Assembly: GCA_047967505.1 (NCBI GenBank)
Contig: CM106540.1
Source of the DNA: Dipteris shenzhenensis
Taxonomy: Eukaryota; Polypodiophyta; Polypodiopsida; Gleicheniales
Direction: 5' to 3' (one strand)
DNA length: 64,000 nt
The translations under genes were made by a program, and so were the position numbers. Shown here piece by piece: positions 22,801 through 34,800 of the stretch. Each line of letters starts with the position of its first letter. Position 1 is the first letter of the stretch. The notes under the pieces are model-generated. The model did not search any database and had not been told where the DNA came from. It saw nothing but the letters and a program-made list of their open reading frames with translations.

Positions 22801-25800
22801 ATGGGTATCTTATGAAAGATGATTGCCTATGCATCACCGAGAGATGAGGCAAAAGATTTTGGAGGAATGCCATACACCTCCATATGCTGGGCATAAAGGA
22901 ATTGCAGCTACCACTCAAGCACTAGAGAGGTATTTTGAAGGGGAAGGTTAGGAAGAGAAGAACAACGGGGAGAGAGTGAGAGAGAGAGAAGACTCCAAAC
23001 ATGCGGGTGTGAAGTGATGAGCCACACCACAAACTCATAGGTTTTATTTTTCCCCCTATGACAGTCATAGGTGTCATATTTTTAATAAAAGGGTGGCAAT
23101 GTGCCTTTACCCCAACAACCTCCCACCTAAAGGCCAATATGCCGAAGGGGAGAAAAGAATAAAAATTACAGCAATATACAGTTACTGTATACAAGACCAT
23201 AAAATAAGAGTGGTCTCATCCTAATCCCATGATGTGGCGGCAATGTGCAAACCGCTCTGTAGGCAAGCTCTTAGTGAGCAAATCTGCAGGATTATCATCA
23301 GTATGCACCTTCACAAGCTCAAGTCGCTTGTCTTCCAGTACCTCCCTGATGAAATGATATTTCACATCTATGTGCTTGGTCTTCTGATGAAAGACCGGAT
23401 TCTTTGTCAACATGATAGCACTCTGACTATCACAATGCAAAACTGGCATATCTCCTGTAATGCCCAAATCTCCCACCAGCCAACTAAGCCATATCGCTTC
23501 CTTGCAAGCCTCAGTGGCTGCAACATATTCAGCTTCAGTAGTTAACAGTGCAACGCATTTCTGCAACCGAGACACCCATGATATAGCACCTCCTGCAAAT
23601 GTGAAAATATAACCGGTAGTAGACTTCCGGTTATCTGCATTCCCTGCATAGTCTGAATCTGTAAAACCATGCACCAATGCATCCTGCCTACCATAGCATA
23701 TGCACAAGTCTTTGGTACCCTTGAGATACCTCAAGACACCTTTCAGTGCTTCCCAGTGCCGCTTGCCTGGATTTGCCATATACCTGCTGATGACTCCCAC
23801 CGCAAAAGCAATATCCGGACGAGTGGCAACCATGGCATACATCAAAGAACCAACTGCAGATGCATACGGAACCTTGGCCATTTCAGCCTTATCATCATCT
23901 GATCTGGGGCTGTCCTTACTGCTGAGTTTTAAATGTGGAGGCAACGGGGTACTAATAGACTTCCCCCCCTCCATTTTAAACCTCTGCAGTACTTTGCAAT
24001 GTACTCCTTTTGTGACAGAAACAAAAGTCCCTTGGACCTGTCACGAGTAATCCGCATGCCAAGAATATGGTTTGCATCACCCAAGTCTTTCATGTCAAAA
24101 GACTTATGCAGTTGTTTCTTCAAAGCACTAATCTCATGCTGAGATTTACTGGCAATCAGCATGTCATCCACATATAGAATGAGTAGCATCAAACTGCCAT
24201 CCTTTGCCCGTTTGGTGTACAAGCAATGATCGGTCTCACACCTATGATACCCTTGGGACTGCATGAAGGGACTGCATGAAGGCATCAAACTTCTTGTACC
24301 ATTCTCTTGGTGCCTGCTTGAGTCCATACAAGCTCCTTTTCAGTTTACACACGAGCTGCTCTTTCCCTTTAACAGCATATCCCTCTGGCTGACTCATATA
24401 GATCTCATCATGGAGATCTCCGTGAAGAAAAGCAGTCTTCACATCCATCTGACATAAATCCATGTCCTCATGAGCAACAAGAGCTAACACTGCTCTCAAA
24501 GTAGTCATCTTGACTACAGGGGAAAAGACTCATCAAAGTCAATACCTTTCTCCTGCTTAAATCCCTTGGCAACCAATCTGGCTTTATACCTCGATAAAGC
24601 ATTTGAATCCACTTTGACTTTGTAAACCCACTTGCATGGCAAAACCTTTCTGCCTGCAGGTAGCTGCACCAAGTCCCATGTATCATTTTGAAGTAGGGAG
24701 TCCATTTCAGATTGCATGGCTTTCTCCCACTTCCTTTTCTCTGTTCTTCCCATAGCTTCCTTGAAGCTGGAAGGCTCACCACAATCTGTCAGCATGATAA
24801 AATCAGCCACATTATTGGCTCCTGGAACAAACCTGTCAGGAGGCCGTTGTACACGGGTGCTCCTCCTAACAAAATGTTCCGGATTAGGCTGCTGTCTAGC
24901 CTGTTCGTCATGCATGACGGGTGGCTGTACCACCATATTTGGCTGTTCTACAGCCCCATTTGCTGGCATATTCAGTGGTGCATCATTGGCAAAATTATCT
25001 GGCTGATTTTCAGCCTGTATACCCTCTTGAACAGGGTTATCTGCAGCAGCCTACTGCTGCATATAAATGGGCATTCTTTGCTGTCCAACATCATCGTAAA
25101 TAACCCTCCTGTATTCCACAGGTTGCACGGGTTCCTTGTGTACACTATCCTCTTTAAAGATGACATCATTGCTGCGTATAATCTTCCGTTTAACGGGATC
25201 CCATAACCTGTACCCCATTTCACCTTCGTCACCATAACCCATGAAGATGCATCTGAAAGACTTTGGCTCCAGTTTGGTGCGCAGTTCTTTGCGTACATGA
25301 GCAAAGCACTCGCAGCCAAACACACGTAAGTGCTTATATGAGGGTGGCTTGCCAGACCACACCTCCTCTGGCACTTTCAACTCCAAAGCCTTGTTTGGCG
25401 ACCTGTTAATAATGTGAACTGCTGTTTGCACGGCTTCTGCCCAAAAGCCATGGGGCAATGCAGCATAAGACAACATACATCAAATCTTCTCCTGAATATT
25501 CGATTCATCCGCTCACTTACACCATTTTGAGATGCATTATGAGGGGCTGTGAGTTCCTGTTTGATGCCCTTAGCTTCGCAAGACTGCACAAAAGCATGTG
25601 ACACATACTCACCCCCATTATCGGATCTGAGGCATTTCAGCCTGCGACCTGTCCGATTCTCAACCTGAGCGACAAACTTCTTGAAAGCATCTAAGGCATC
25701 GCTTTTATGCTTCAAGAAATAGACCCACACTTTGCGTGTGGCATCATCAATAAAAGTAATAAAATACTTTGCACCCCCTAGTGATAACTGTGGCATCTCA

Positions 25801-28800
25801 CACAAATCAGTGTGCACTAGATCAAGCGGTGCTCTATTCTGGGGAGTTCTCCTCTTATGAGGAGTCACAGAATGCTTGCCAAATATGCAATGATCACAAG
25901 TAGGCAAATCTGAAAAAGAAAGAGACGGCAGATAACCCAAACGTGACAGTTCTTGCATTCCTTTAACAAACATGTGTCCCAACCGGCTATGCCACAATGA
26001 AACCTTTGGCAGCTCGGTTATGGCAACAACATGATTACCCACACTGGAAACATAAAGAGGGTACAAGGTATCACTCTTATAACCCTCAGCCACTACAACC
26101 TGGCCATCAGTAATCACCCATTTGGAATCCCCAAATGTGGTGTGGTAACCACTGTCATCCAACAAGCCAGTGCTAATCAGATTTTTCTTGATTTGCGGCA
26201 CATGGCGAACACCATCAAGCATAAATGACCGTCCATCAGGGAATACTATCTGTATACTGCCAATCCCTGCAATCTGACATGCATAGTTGTTCCCAAGGTG
26301 AACAACTCCATGAGTACCTGTGTAAGAAGTAAACCACTCCTTATGAGGAGTAACATGAAAAGAAGCACCTGAATCCAAGAGCCAGGTGTGCATGTCATGG
26401 CCATCAATAACCAATGTGTGTGCAATTACAGCAGAAGAACATAATACCTCATGTCTGTCACTGTCACTGTCCTCTGCTGCAACATTCACTGCATCCAAGT
26501 CATCTACCTTGGCCTTGCCTTTGCCTTTGCTTCCACTGCCTGCATCCTTTGCTTCAGCCTTCTTGGCTTTCCGATCCCGTATAAACTTGAAGGACTTAGA
26601 CTTCACATGTCCCTTCTTGCCACAATAAAAGCATTCAATATCCTTTTTACCACGGGACTGACTGCGGGATTTGGACTTACTAGCAGATCTCCCCTTCTGC
26701 TGAGTCCTGCCTCTTTCCTGTACCTGCAAAGCATTTGAAGACTTGCTGCCCGCATTATTTTTCCTGCTCATCTCCTCCATGAGGAGAGAGCTCTCTACAT
26801 CAGCATATATAAGAGTGACATTTGAATTAGACAAGGTGGTCTTGAAAGTGTCCCAACTCTCAGGAAGAGTACACAACAAGAAAGTAGCCTTGAACTCCTC
26901 ATCAAGGTTCAACCCCTGTGCAATCAGCTGTGTAAAGATGGCATTGAACTCACTCAAGTGTGAGGTCATAGCTGTACCTTCCTTCATGCGAAGATCAACC
27001 AGCTTCTTCAACCAATACACCTTACTGGCTGAACTCTTTTGGGCATACAACTCTGCTAGCCTCTGCCATACACCATAAGAGGTCTTTTCAGCCTGAACAT
27101 TGTACACAAGAGAATCACTGAGAGTAAGCATGATAGCAGCCCTCGCGGACAGATCTAGCTCCTCCCATTCATCATCTGACATCCCAGATGGCTTGACACC
27201 CTTCACCCTTATGGGCTTAGAAATCTTCTTAAGCAGAAGTACATTCAAACACTGTTCTGCCCATAATGCATAATTGTGTGCCCCTTCCAATTTCTTTATG
27301 TTCAGAATTGATGATTCACTTCCCCCTGATGCCATATCAGATAAGGAAAGTACCTGACTCCCTGTAAGTTGAAAAAAGACTGAATAAAATTCTGATTTCT
27401 CAGGGAAAAAAAAAAAACCTGCTCTATCAAGAGCCAGGAGCACTCACAATAGTGCTGTTTTTACTGTCAAAAAATCTGCAGCAAAACAGAAAAAATTTCC
27501 CTCCAGTTACTGTACCTTCTGACACACTGTACCGTGCTCAAATAGGCATAAAACAGTAATTTCAGAATGCTGCAGCTGTTCCACAAGCGCAACAGTGCAT
27601 CATCAGCTGACAAAGCACAAAGCACTGCTGTCCTGATCACTTCTCCCACCCCAGATGAGGTATTGCACTGATTTTATATGCATAAACCACTTGTCATACA
27701 CTGTTCTGTTCACTGAAAGAAAAGCTCCAGACTCTTCAGCCTGTCACAAACCTGCAACAGAAAATGGGACAAATCCCAAGTAATCACCCTTCAGCCAAGG
27801 GGATAAAAGGCATCTGAAGGTCTCAAAACAGTAACCCAAGTGCTCTCAAGCAAAATCTGGGCAAAAGCCCCTTGATTTGACACCCTGTGTAGAAGTGACA
27901 TACACAGATCCCAACGTACAAACACTCAATGATGAACCTTTTGAGCACTGTCAACGATGGACAGTTAGGGACCGAGTAAACTCGATGCGCCCTGGCCAAG
28001 CGTGGCTCAACTGAGGTTCTCTGAGTGTTGCACAAGAAATGTGACCTGCAAGAAAATGTCACCTCCACACTGCGGAAATCGAGACCAATGTGTGCACTTT
28101 GGCACTACACTACCTCAAGGCATAGAAGGCATCAACTGCCGGGCAAAAGCCCTATGATCTGCTCACCCGTAAACTGAGATTCAAACCCAGTAAAAGCATA
28201 TATCCTCTGTCAGATGCATGAATCCCGATATCTGTGCACAAGTCCTCCTCCAAACAAGAGGGAAATAAAAGAAAAGTACTTGCTGTACTTCATGCAATGC
28301 AATGCACCTCGGGAAAATTCCAAATCTCCTCGCTGTACCTGCTGTACTTTTCTCGAAATTGGAGATTTTCTTCTTCTTCCTCCTCGAATGCTTCCTAGGC
28401 TTGCGTGCCTAGATGCATGTTCAGTTGCACTCGTGCTGCACACAACTCGTATTCCAGCTGTACCAGCTGTACTTCAGCTCGTGTACTTGTGCAGGGTACG
28501 AAAAAAAAAATTCGAAAAAAGAAACCTTCCTTGACGCAGATCCCTAACGCAGAAGTTCCTTGCGCTGCTCCCAATCGAAAAATGTACCTCCCTGTCGCAG
28601 TCCGTACGGCGATCCGTACGGTACGGTCGACCGTACAGTGTCCGTACGGATGTACGGACGGCCGTACGTCCGTACGCGATTCGACGCCCAGCTGCGCCCA
28701 CGTGCTGCCTGCACCCACGCGCTGCCTGCACGCTGCCCGCGCTGCTGCTTGCGCTGCCCTACGCTGCTGCCTGCGCTGAGCTGAGGATAGATAGAGGGGG

Positions 28801-31800
28801 TGGGTAGGCCAGGGTAGGGGGGGAAGGATAGATAGCTCTGATACCAGTTGAAGGGGAAGGTTAGGAAGAGAAGAACAACGGGGAGAGAGTGAGAGAGAGA
28901 GAAGACTCCAAACATGCGGGTGTGAAGTGATGAGCCACACCACAAACTCATAGGTTTTATTAGGATTAGGTTTTTCCCCCTATGACTGTCTTAAGACAGT
29001 CATAGGTGTCATATTTTTAATAAAAGGGTGGCAATGTGCCTTTACCCCAACATATTTCTATTCGCCAAGGATGCGAAAGGATATACACCAATTTGTTATA
29101 GAATGCCTCACTTGTCAGAAGGTTAAATATGACAGGCAGAAGGCACCTGGCCTACTTATGCCTCTTCCCGTGCACCAAGCACCATGGAAAAGTATCGCAA
29201 TGGACTTCATTTTTTATTTGCCAAGATCAAAATCAGGGAATGATGGGATTTGGACTATCATTGATAGTTTCAGCAAGCAAGCTCATTTCATTCTAGTGCG
29301 CAAAACTACAAAGGCAGATCATATGGCTAAGCTTTTTATGGCACAGATCTTTAAGCACCATGGTATGCCTAAGTCCATTGCCAATGACCGAGATCCCAGA
29401 ATGACCAACCTATTCTAGAGAGCCCTTTTTCATAATATGGGGACAAATCTGAATTTTCCTCCTCCTTTCCATCCCCAGAAAGATGGTCAAAGCGAAGTAG
29501 CGAATTCAACAGTGTTGGATTTATTGAAATGCTACGTGGCTGACCAAAGTTCAGACTGGGAAAAGTACCTACCACTGGTGGAGTTTGCATATAACAATAC
29601 AGTTCACAGCTCTACAGGGAAAGCACCCTTTGAGGTCATCCATGGAAAGGTGATTCTGCCACCTATCCTGAGGACCAAATATGAGATTTTTGCAGCTGAT
29701 CCGTTTGTCAGAGACCTCAAGACAGCTTTCAGCCAAGTGCGGACAGCAATAGAAAGATCTCAAGAAAAGTATAAGAAGGCTGCAAATAAGCATAGGAGAC
29801 AGGTAGATCTCAAGTGAGGGGAGTGGGTGCTTTGAAGTTCGAAAAAGCTAGGCTCCGCAAGCTTAAGGGCAAAGAAAAAGTGTATGCAAAGTTATCTCCC
29901 AGAGATTATGACCCTTTCAGGGTTATAGATGAGATTAATGAGGTTGCATACAGATTGGCACTGCCAGAGCATTGGAGGATTCACAATGCCTTTCACGTAA
30001 GTTTTCTAAAGAAATATCAAGGACAGGAGCTTACAGAGTCGGTAACAGAGGATCCACTGGAAGTGGATGAGTTGGAAGAGGTCCTTCAGCCAGAACAAAT
30101 TGTGTATCATCCTATATGCAAAGGTCCCCAGGGCAAAAAATTCAATAACTATTCAGCATTGGATGCCAAGCGGATGGATGTAGATATGTTGTCTAACTAT
30201 ACACAAGCTTTTGGATATTTACAAGGAAGCTTTTCAGTTGAGGTCAATTGAATAGAAGCCAAGGGGATGTCACCAGGTTGTAAATACTCCAAAGTCAAAG
30301 TTCTAGTTGACCATTTATTTGATCATAATTAAGATGTATTTAATTATGTTCAAAAAGTTATCTTTTATTGGTCAAAGTATTGACTTCGGTCAAAGATACT
30401 TAACCACGGATAAGAAGACTTGGCGTATGCAAAGATGGTTAACTGCGGTTAACCAAATAACTTCTGACTACCGTCAGAAAGAGTTGACTTTGGTCAACAA
30501 GACTTGGCTTCAGCCAAAGCAAGTTGACTCCGGTCAACCTAGATTATTACCAACTCCGGTCAAAGAGTTCTAGCATTAATTAAGACGCCTTGACCCTTGG
30601 TCAAAGTCTTTAATTACGACTAGAAGGGTTGGCTTCAGTCAACCGCAGAGCTCGCTATTTATGTGCACATGTTTGGTTGGTGGGGACGACCACATTGACT
30701 AGGACTAGTCCACAGATTGTTATTTGCATGCAAAGCGCTGACCGTTAATGGGTACCATGGTTGTGCGCTTTATTTAATGGTTGCAGGTACCAAGAGGGAT
30801 TGAAGACCCAAGCAATATAGAATCTAGCGAGCGACCAGCAGTTGCTCAGGTGACCCAGTGCTACGAAGACCCCAGAATTTGCCCTTTGAGGCATGTAATT
30901 AGAGTTAGTCTAGGACTTGGACAAGTGGCATGTTGCCAACAAAGAATGAGCTTGTGAGCTCTTTTGTAAAATGGATTCACGTAGGAATTCTGGTAAGCAA
31001 GCAGCCCATGTGCTGATATGTACTTTGTATTTAAATTATCTCTGATGATAAAAACCTTCGGGGGGTCCAGCCCGACTATTGTCCAGGGCCCTAGTGGTTT
31101 GTGTGAGGGAGAAAGATAGAGAGAGAGATTTCTCAACAAAAGTTTTCTCTGCAAGTTTTGTCGGTTGATTATACCTACTACCATACCTTCGCAGTGAAGT
31201 CAATTCAGCAGACCTATAAACAGTTTCTGAAGAGCATGCTGGAACTCAGCATGCTACCATATCTCAACACAAAACAACTCGATTCAAGCATCCTTAAATT
31301 CTCCACTGGCAAAACACACGCATGCAATCTTAGGAAACAAGCAAACAAAGAAGGAGTTTACAGACAGGAAGATAGAGCTCAAAGGCATTCATGTCTTGCA
31401 CAATAAGATTTCCTTGTAACCCCAATGGTCCCTGATGCATCAATATATGCATATAAAGTGACTATGCACACACTTGCATGCGTGCGAGTGCCACACACAC
31501 ACACACACACAAGTTGGAGGGCACAGATGGGGGAACGAAGGGGGGCGTTGGAGTTTCGGGAAAGAGGAGGAAGGTTAAATAATAGATCTTACCTTATACA
31601 CAAAATCTCCTACTCCAACTCCACCTAAACCTGGCAAGTCGAATGGCATTCGCATCCTTTCCTCAGGCAATTCCATTGTTACCGTTTTAGTATCCAATCC
31701 ACCATTCTCATACAGTTGTCGATAACTACGGTAGGTCTCTCTCTCTTCTGGGGTTAAATTCTCAGTCTGCAATAAGATAAATCCAGTTATTTAAACCTTA

Positions 31801-34800
31801 CACAATGCCAATGTTAAAAACCAAATAAATAAGCAGCATTCACATGCTTGCATGCACCTCTTTAGGAGCATTTAACCCAGTTAACTTGAACAAAATCTGT
31901 TGTGCTACTGACTCCTCAACTTCTTCTGCTAGCTGAGAACGCACCTGCACATCCAAAACCAAGAAAATACCAGTAGGAAAATTTTGTCATTGCCATTGTT
32001 TCCAAAGTAGATGTACGAAGCAGGGTAATCTTTTTGCACACCTTTTGCCTTTGCAATTGTATTGCATTATCCACTAGATCACGAATAATCTGATCAACAT
32101 CACGACCATGAAATCCAACCTCTGTAAATTTAGTAGCCTCAACCTGCACACAATGACACATAATATCTTTAAAAAAGATTCACATTTAAGTCAAAAACCC
32201 ACAAAAGGAGAAAAATAAAATATAAGCAAGATCTAAGGAACAAGGCCGCATAATCTAGTAATATTCAGGCAAATCAAACCTTTACAAATGGAGCATCTGC
32301 AAGCTTTGCAAGCCGCCTTGCAATCTCTGTTTTTCCGCATCCAGTTGGACCAATCATTAGTATATTTTTTGGGACAATTTCTTCCCTGAGTTCAGGTGGA
32401 ACTCGGTGTCTACGCCATCTATTCCCTGCAGAAGCTAGAACACATCATTAACAGTTCCTTCTTCTTGTGCAGTATATACCACTTATATGATAGATGCAAG
32501 CTCATTACTCTAGCTCAAAGTTACTTGCAAAGAGATTTGATGTTTTCATACGTATATTTTGTGAAGAACCAGACTTCTCAAGAATCCAAATGTGTGCAAT
32601 GCATGTAGAATTTCAATGCGAGTTGGCCCTCCAATGGGCGAAGAGCGCCATCGTGAGAATACTTGTTTCTCTTTTCAACCTACATGCAAGGTGTAAGAGA
32701 GAGGGCGGATGAATGCAGTGAATAGAAAGAAAGAAAGAAAGAAAGTTTATTAAAGTCTTTGGAAGACCGATGGGTCTATGAGACTGTGAGAAACCTTGTG
32801 AGAAACCTAGTACAAACAAGCAGTGGGGGTGGAGCTACTGAATGAGCATCCACACCAATGTAGAATGCAGAATGCAAAAATGCATAATGATAGTACTAAG
32901 TACAACATAGTCATGCCAATGGTCGACTACAAATCAACATCATCATCATCATCATCATCATTGCCATCACGAGATCAGGGTGGATGAGGCAATGGAGGCA
33001 TGAAATCGGCGATAGAGTGTTGTCGGCTACTCACGGGTGCGGCTCTGTGACGTCTCCTAGTCATAGCTCTGTGTCTAACAAGGGCCACAATAACCCCTAT
33101 CGGTCGGGCTCCAACTCTGAACAGAGAGGGGATGTCTCCAAGTGTAATCTGTGCATCAACCCTCTGTCTCAGCTGTCGGGTCACTGGCTCTAGATCGCAA
33201 TCATGTCGAAGCCTCGACTCGTGGGTGTCCATGTGATTTGGCGGGAAGAACTCCGTGATAGAGCTCTGAGAAGGGTCTGCTAAGGACGAAGTTTGCTCCT
33301 ATCTCCGTGATCGAAGTATCCTCTCGCGGTGTTGGACTACCTCATGGATGAAGCCCGCCAAACATCTTTGGTCTGGGTACGAGAGGAACCGGGACAAAAC
33401 CCCAAAATTATCTCTGAAGAGGTAGTAGAAACGCTCTCGGATCTCATAGTAAACAGGGCACCTAAAGATATGTACTCCTCCGTCTCAACCTCCTGCATGT
33501 CACATAATGTGCATATGCACCTCTCCTTGGGTATGCCCTCTGCTCTGCTACTCTCAGTACGAAGTCTACGTGAAGAGATCCAAAACTGCCCAATAGAGAT
33601 CCTCAATGAGTGGGGTAGGTGGATCTGTGTATATCCTGGTGTGTCGATGAAACCCTCCTCAGTGATGTGCAAGCAAAGATCTCTGTAGAAGCTGAGCTTC
33701 ACTGGGAGCCTGCTCGGTCCCAATCAGGTCCAGAATGTGTGTAGCTGCAAGAGATCCTCACGGATTACTTGGTTGACCTCGTGTGACAAGAGGGGAGAAA
33801 ACAGAGCATCCATACTGTACTGGAAGGGAGGGAGTTTATCCATGTGAAGGCCTAGTTGCTCAAACCATCTCTCAGTGCGTGCATACCAGCATCGCTGGGT
33901 CCCCCCCTGCTGAAAGTGCCATACAGGAGGACAAAGCTAGCCAAGGTAGTCTGCTGTGCCTAGAAGTGTAATTCCTGTACTCCCTGACTCGGTGCAGATA
34001 CGTGATGACCTGAAATGCAGCATCTAGCTATAATGGGGATGACCCAAACTCAGCTTGAATGATCTGGTGAGAAACGGACGGCTTACCGCGAATCAACCGC
34101 GATAGCATGAGAACCTGTAGCTGCTCCACACGAGCCCACTATGTATCTGACAAGTCTGGCCCCCAACAAGGGCTCCCATACATCCCCGCTGGGCGGACCA
34201 AGGAGTCAAAAAGCAACCCCTTGGTTTGTGGATCTTGAAAGTGCGAACCGAAGCATTGTCTCTCTAGTCTGGCCAATGAAGCATATCCCCTACCTAGGCA
34301 GGCCTGCATCGCACGTCTCATAGTGAAGATGGGTCCATAGAAGACAACCCCCAGATACGTGTATGATGAAACTATCTCAACACGCGACCCATCAAACGTG
34401 AACTGCTCCTAAAGCATGATGGCTCAAGATGTATAGAAGATCATAACCTTGGTTTTACCAAGGTTGACCTTCAAATCATGAGACTCACAAAAAGACTGTA
34501 GTGCATCAAGGTGTCTCTAGAGCCCCTCTGCTGAGGGAGACAAAAGTGGCATGTCATCTACATACAGCAATATCTGGATCAGAGTGCCGGCAAGAGAGCA
34601 TCCATCCCTCCTTGTATTTGCATCACTGTCTCGAGCTCATCAATGTAGAGGCCAAACAGGGTAGGTGATAAAGGACACCCTTGTTTGACCCCAATAGTGC
34701 TCATGATCTCGTATGTCCACCCTGACCCTGCCCGAACTCTACCTGAGACTCTCTCGTAAAGTGCCATACAGCCCAAATGATCTCTTGGTCATAACCCAAA

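Larger units (their letters stand above)
22936..29052 (-). mobile_element. Copia-2: Copia retrotransposon inserted in Ty3-B integrase
   Basis: Complete element of the Copia-1 family with both LTRs (22936-23117 and 28849-29052), primer-binding site, leader, broken gag-pol and polypurine tract. TATTT is duplicated at 22931-22935 and 29053-29057. Removing the element and one TATTT rejoins ALERYF to [10 protein letters not shown], an uninterrupted Ty3 integrase frame. The two LTRs are identical except for two 11-bp deletions in the left one. Confidence 0.97.
18631..31173 (+). mobile_element. Ty3-B: Ty3/gypsy retrotransposon, defective, split by Copia-2
   Basis: Two LTRs of 936 and 906 bp, both running TGTCACCA(A/G)...GTTGATTATA, flank the element. 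Outer flanks are CCTAT (18626-18630) and CCTAC (31174-31178), a target duplication with one mismatch. Primer-binding site at 19568, polypurine tract AAGCCAAGGGGA (30256-30267). Gag lies at 20854-21750; protease and the N-terminal half of RT are deleted near 21750-21810; RT palm, RNase H and the start of integrase run to 22935; integrase resumes at 29053 after Copia-2. It lies in hslU intron 7, opposite to the gene's direction. Confidence 0.92.

Noticed and set aside
28395-28943. 182-codon minus-strand ORF in the Copia-2 leader
   Set aside because: It spans leader and LTR, is driven by GTAC and GCTGC repeats, overlaps an ORF on the other strand and has no protein-family signature.
31490-31512. 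CA repeat as a functional element near hslU exon 7
   Set aside because: Ordinary microsatellite; nothing ties it to splicing.
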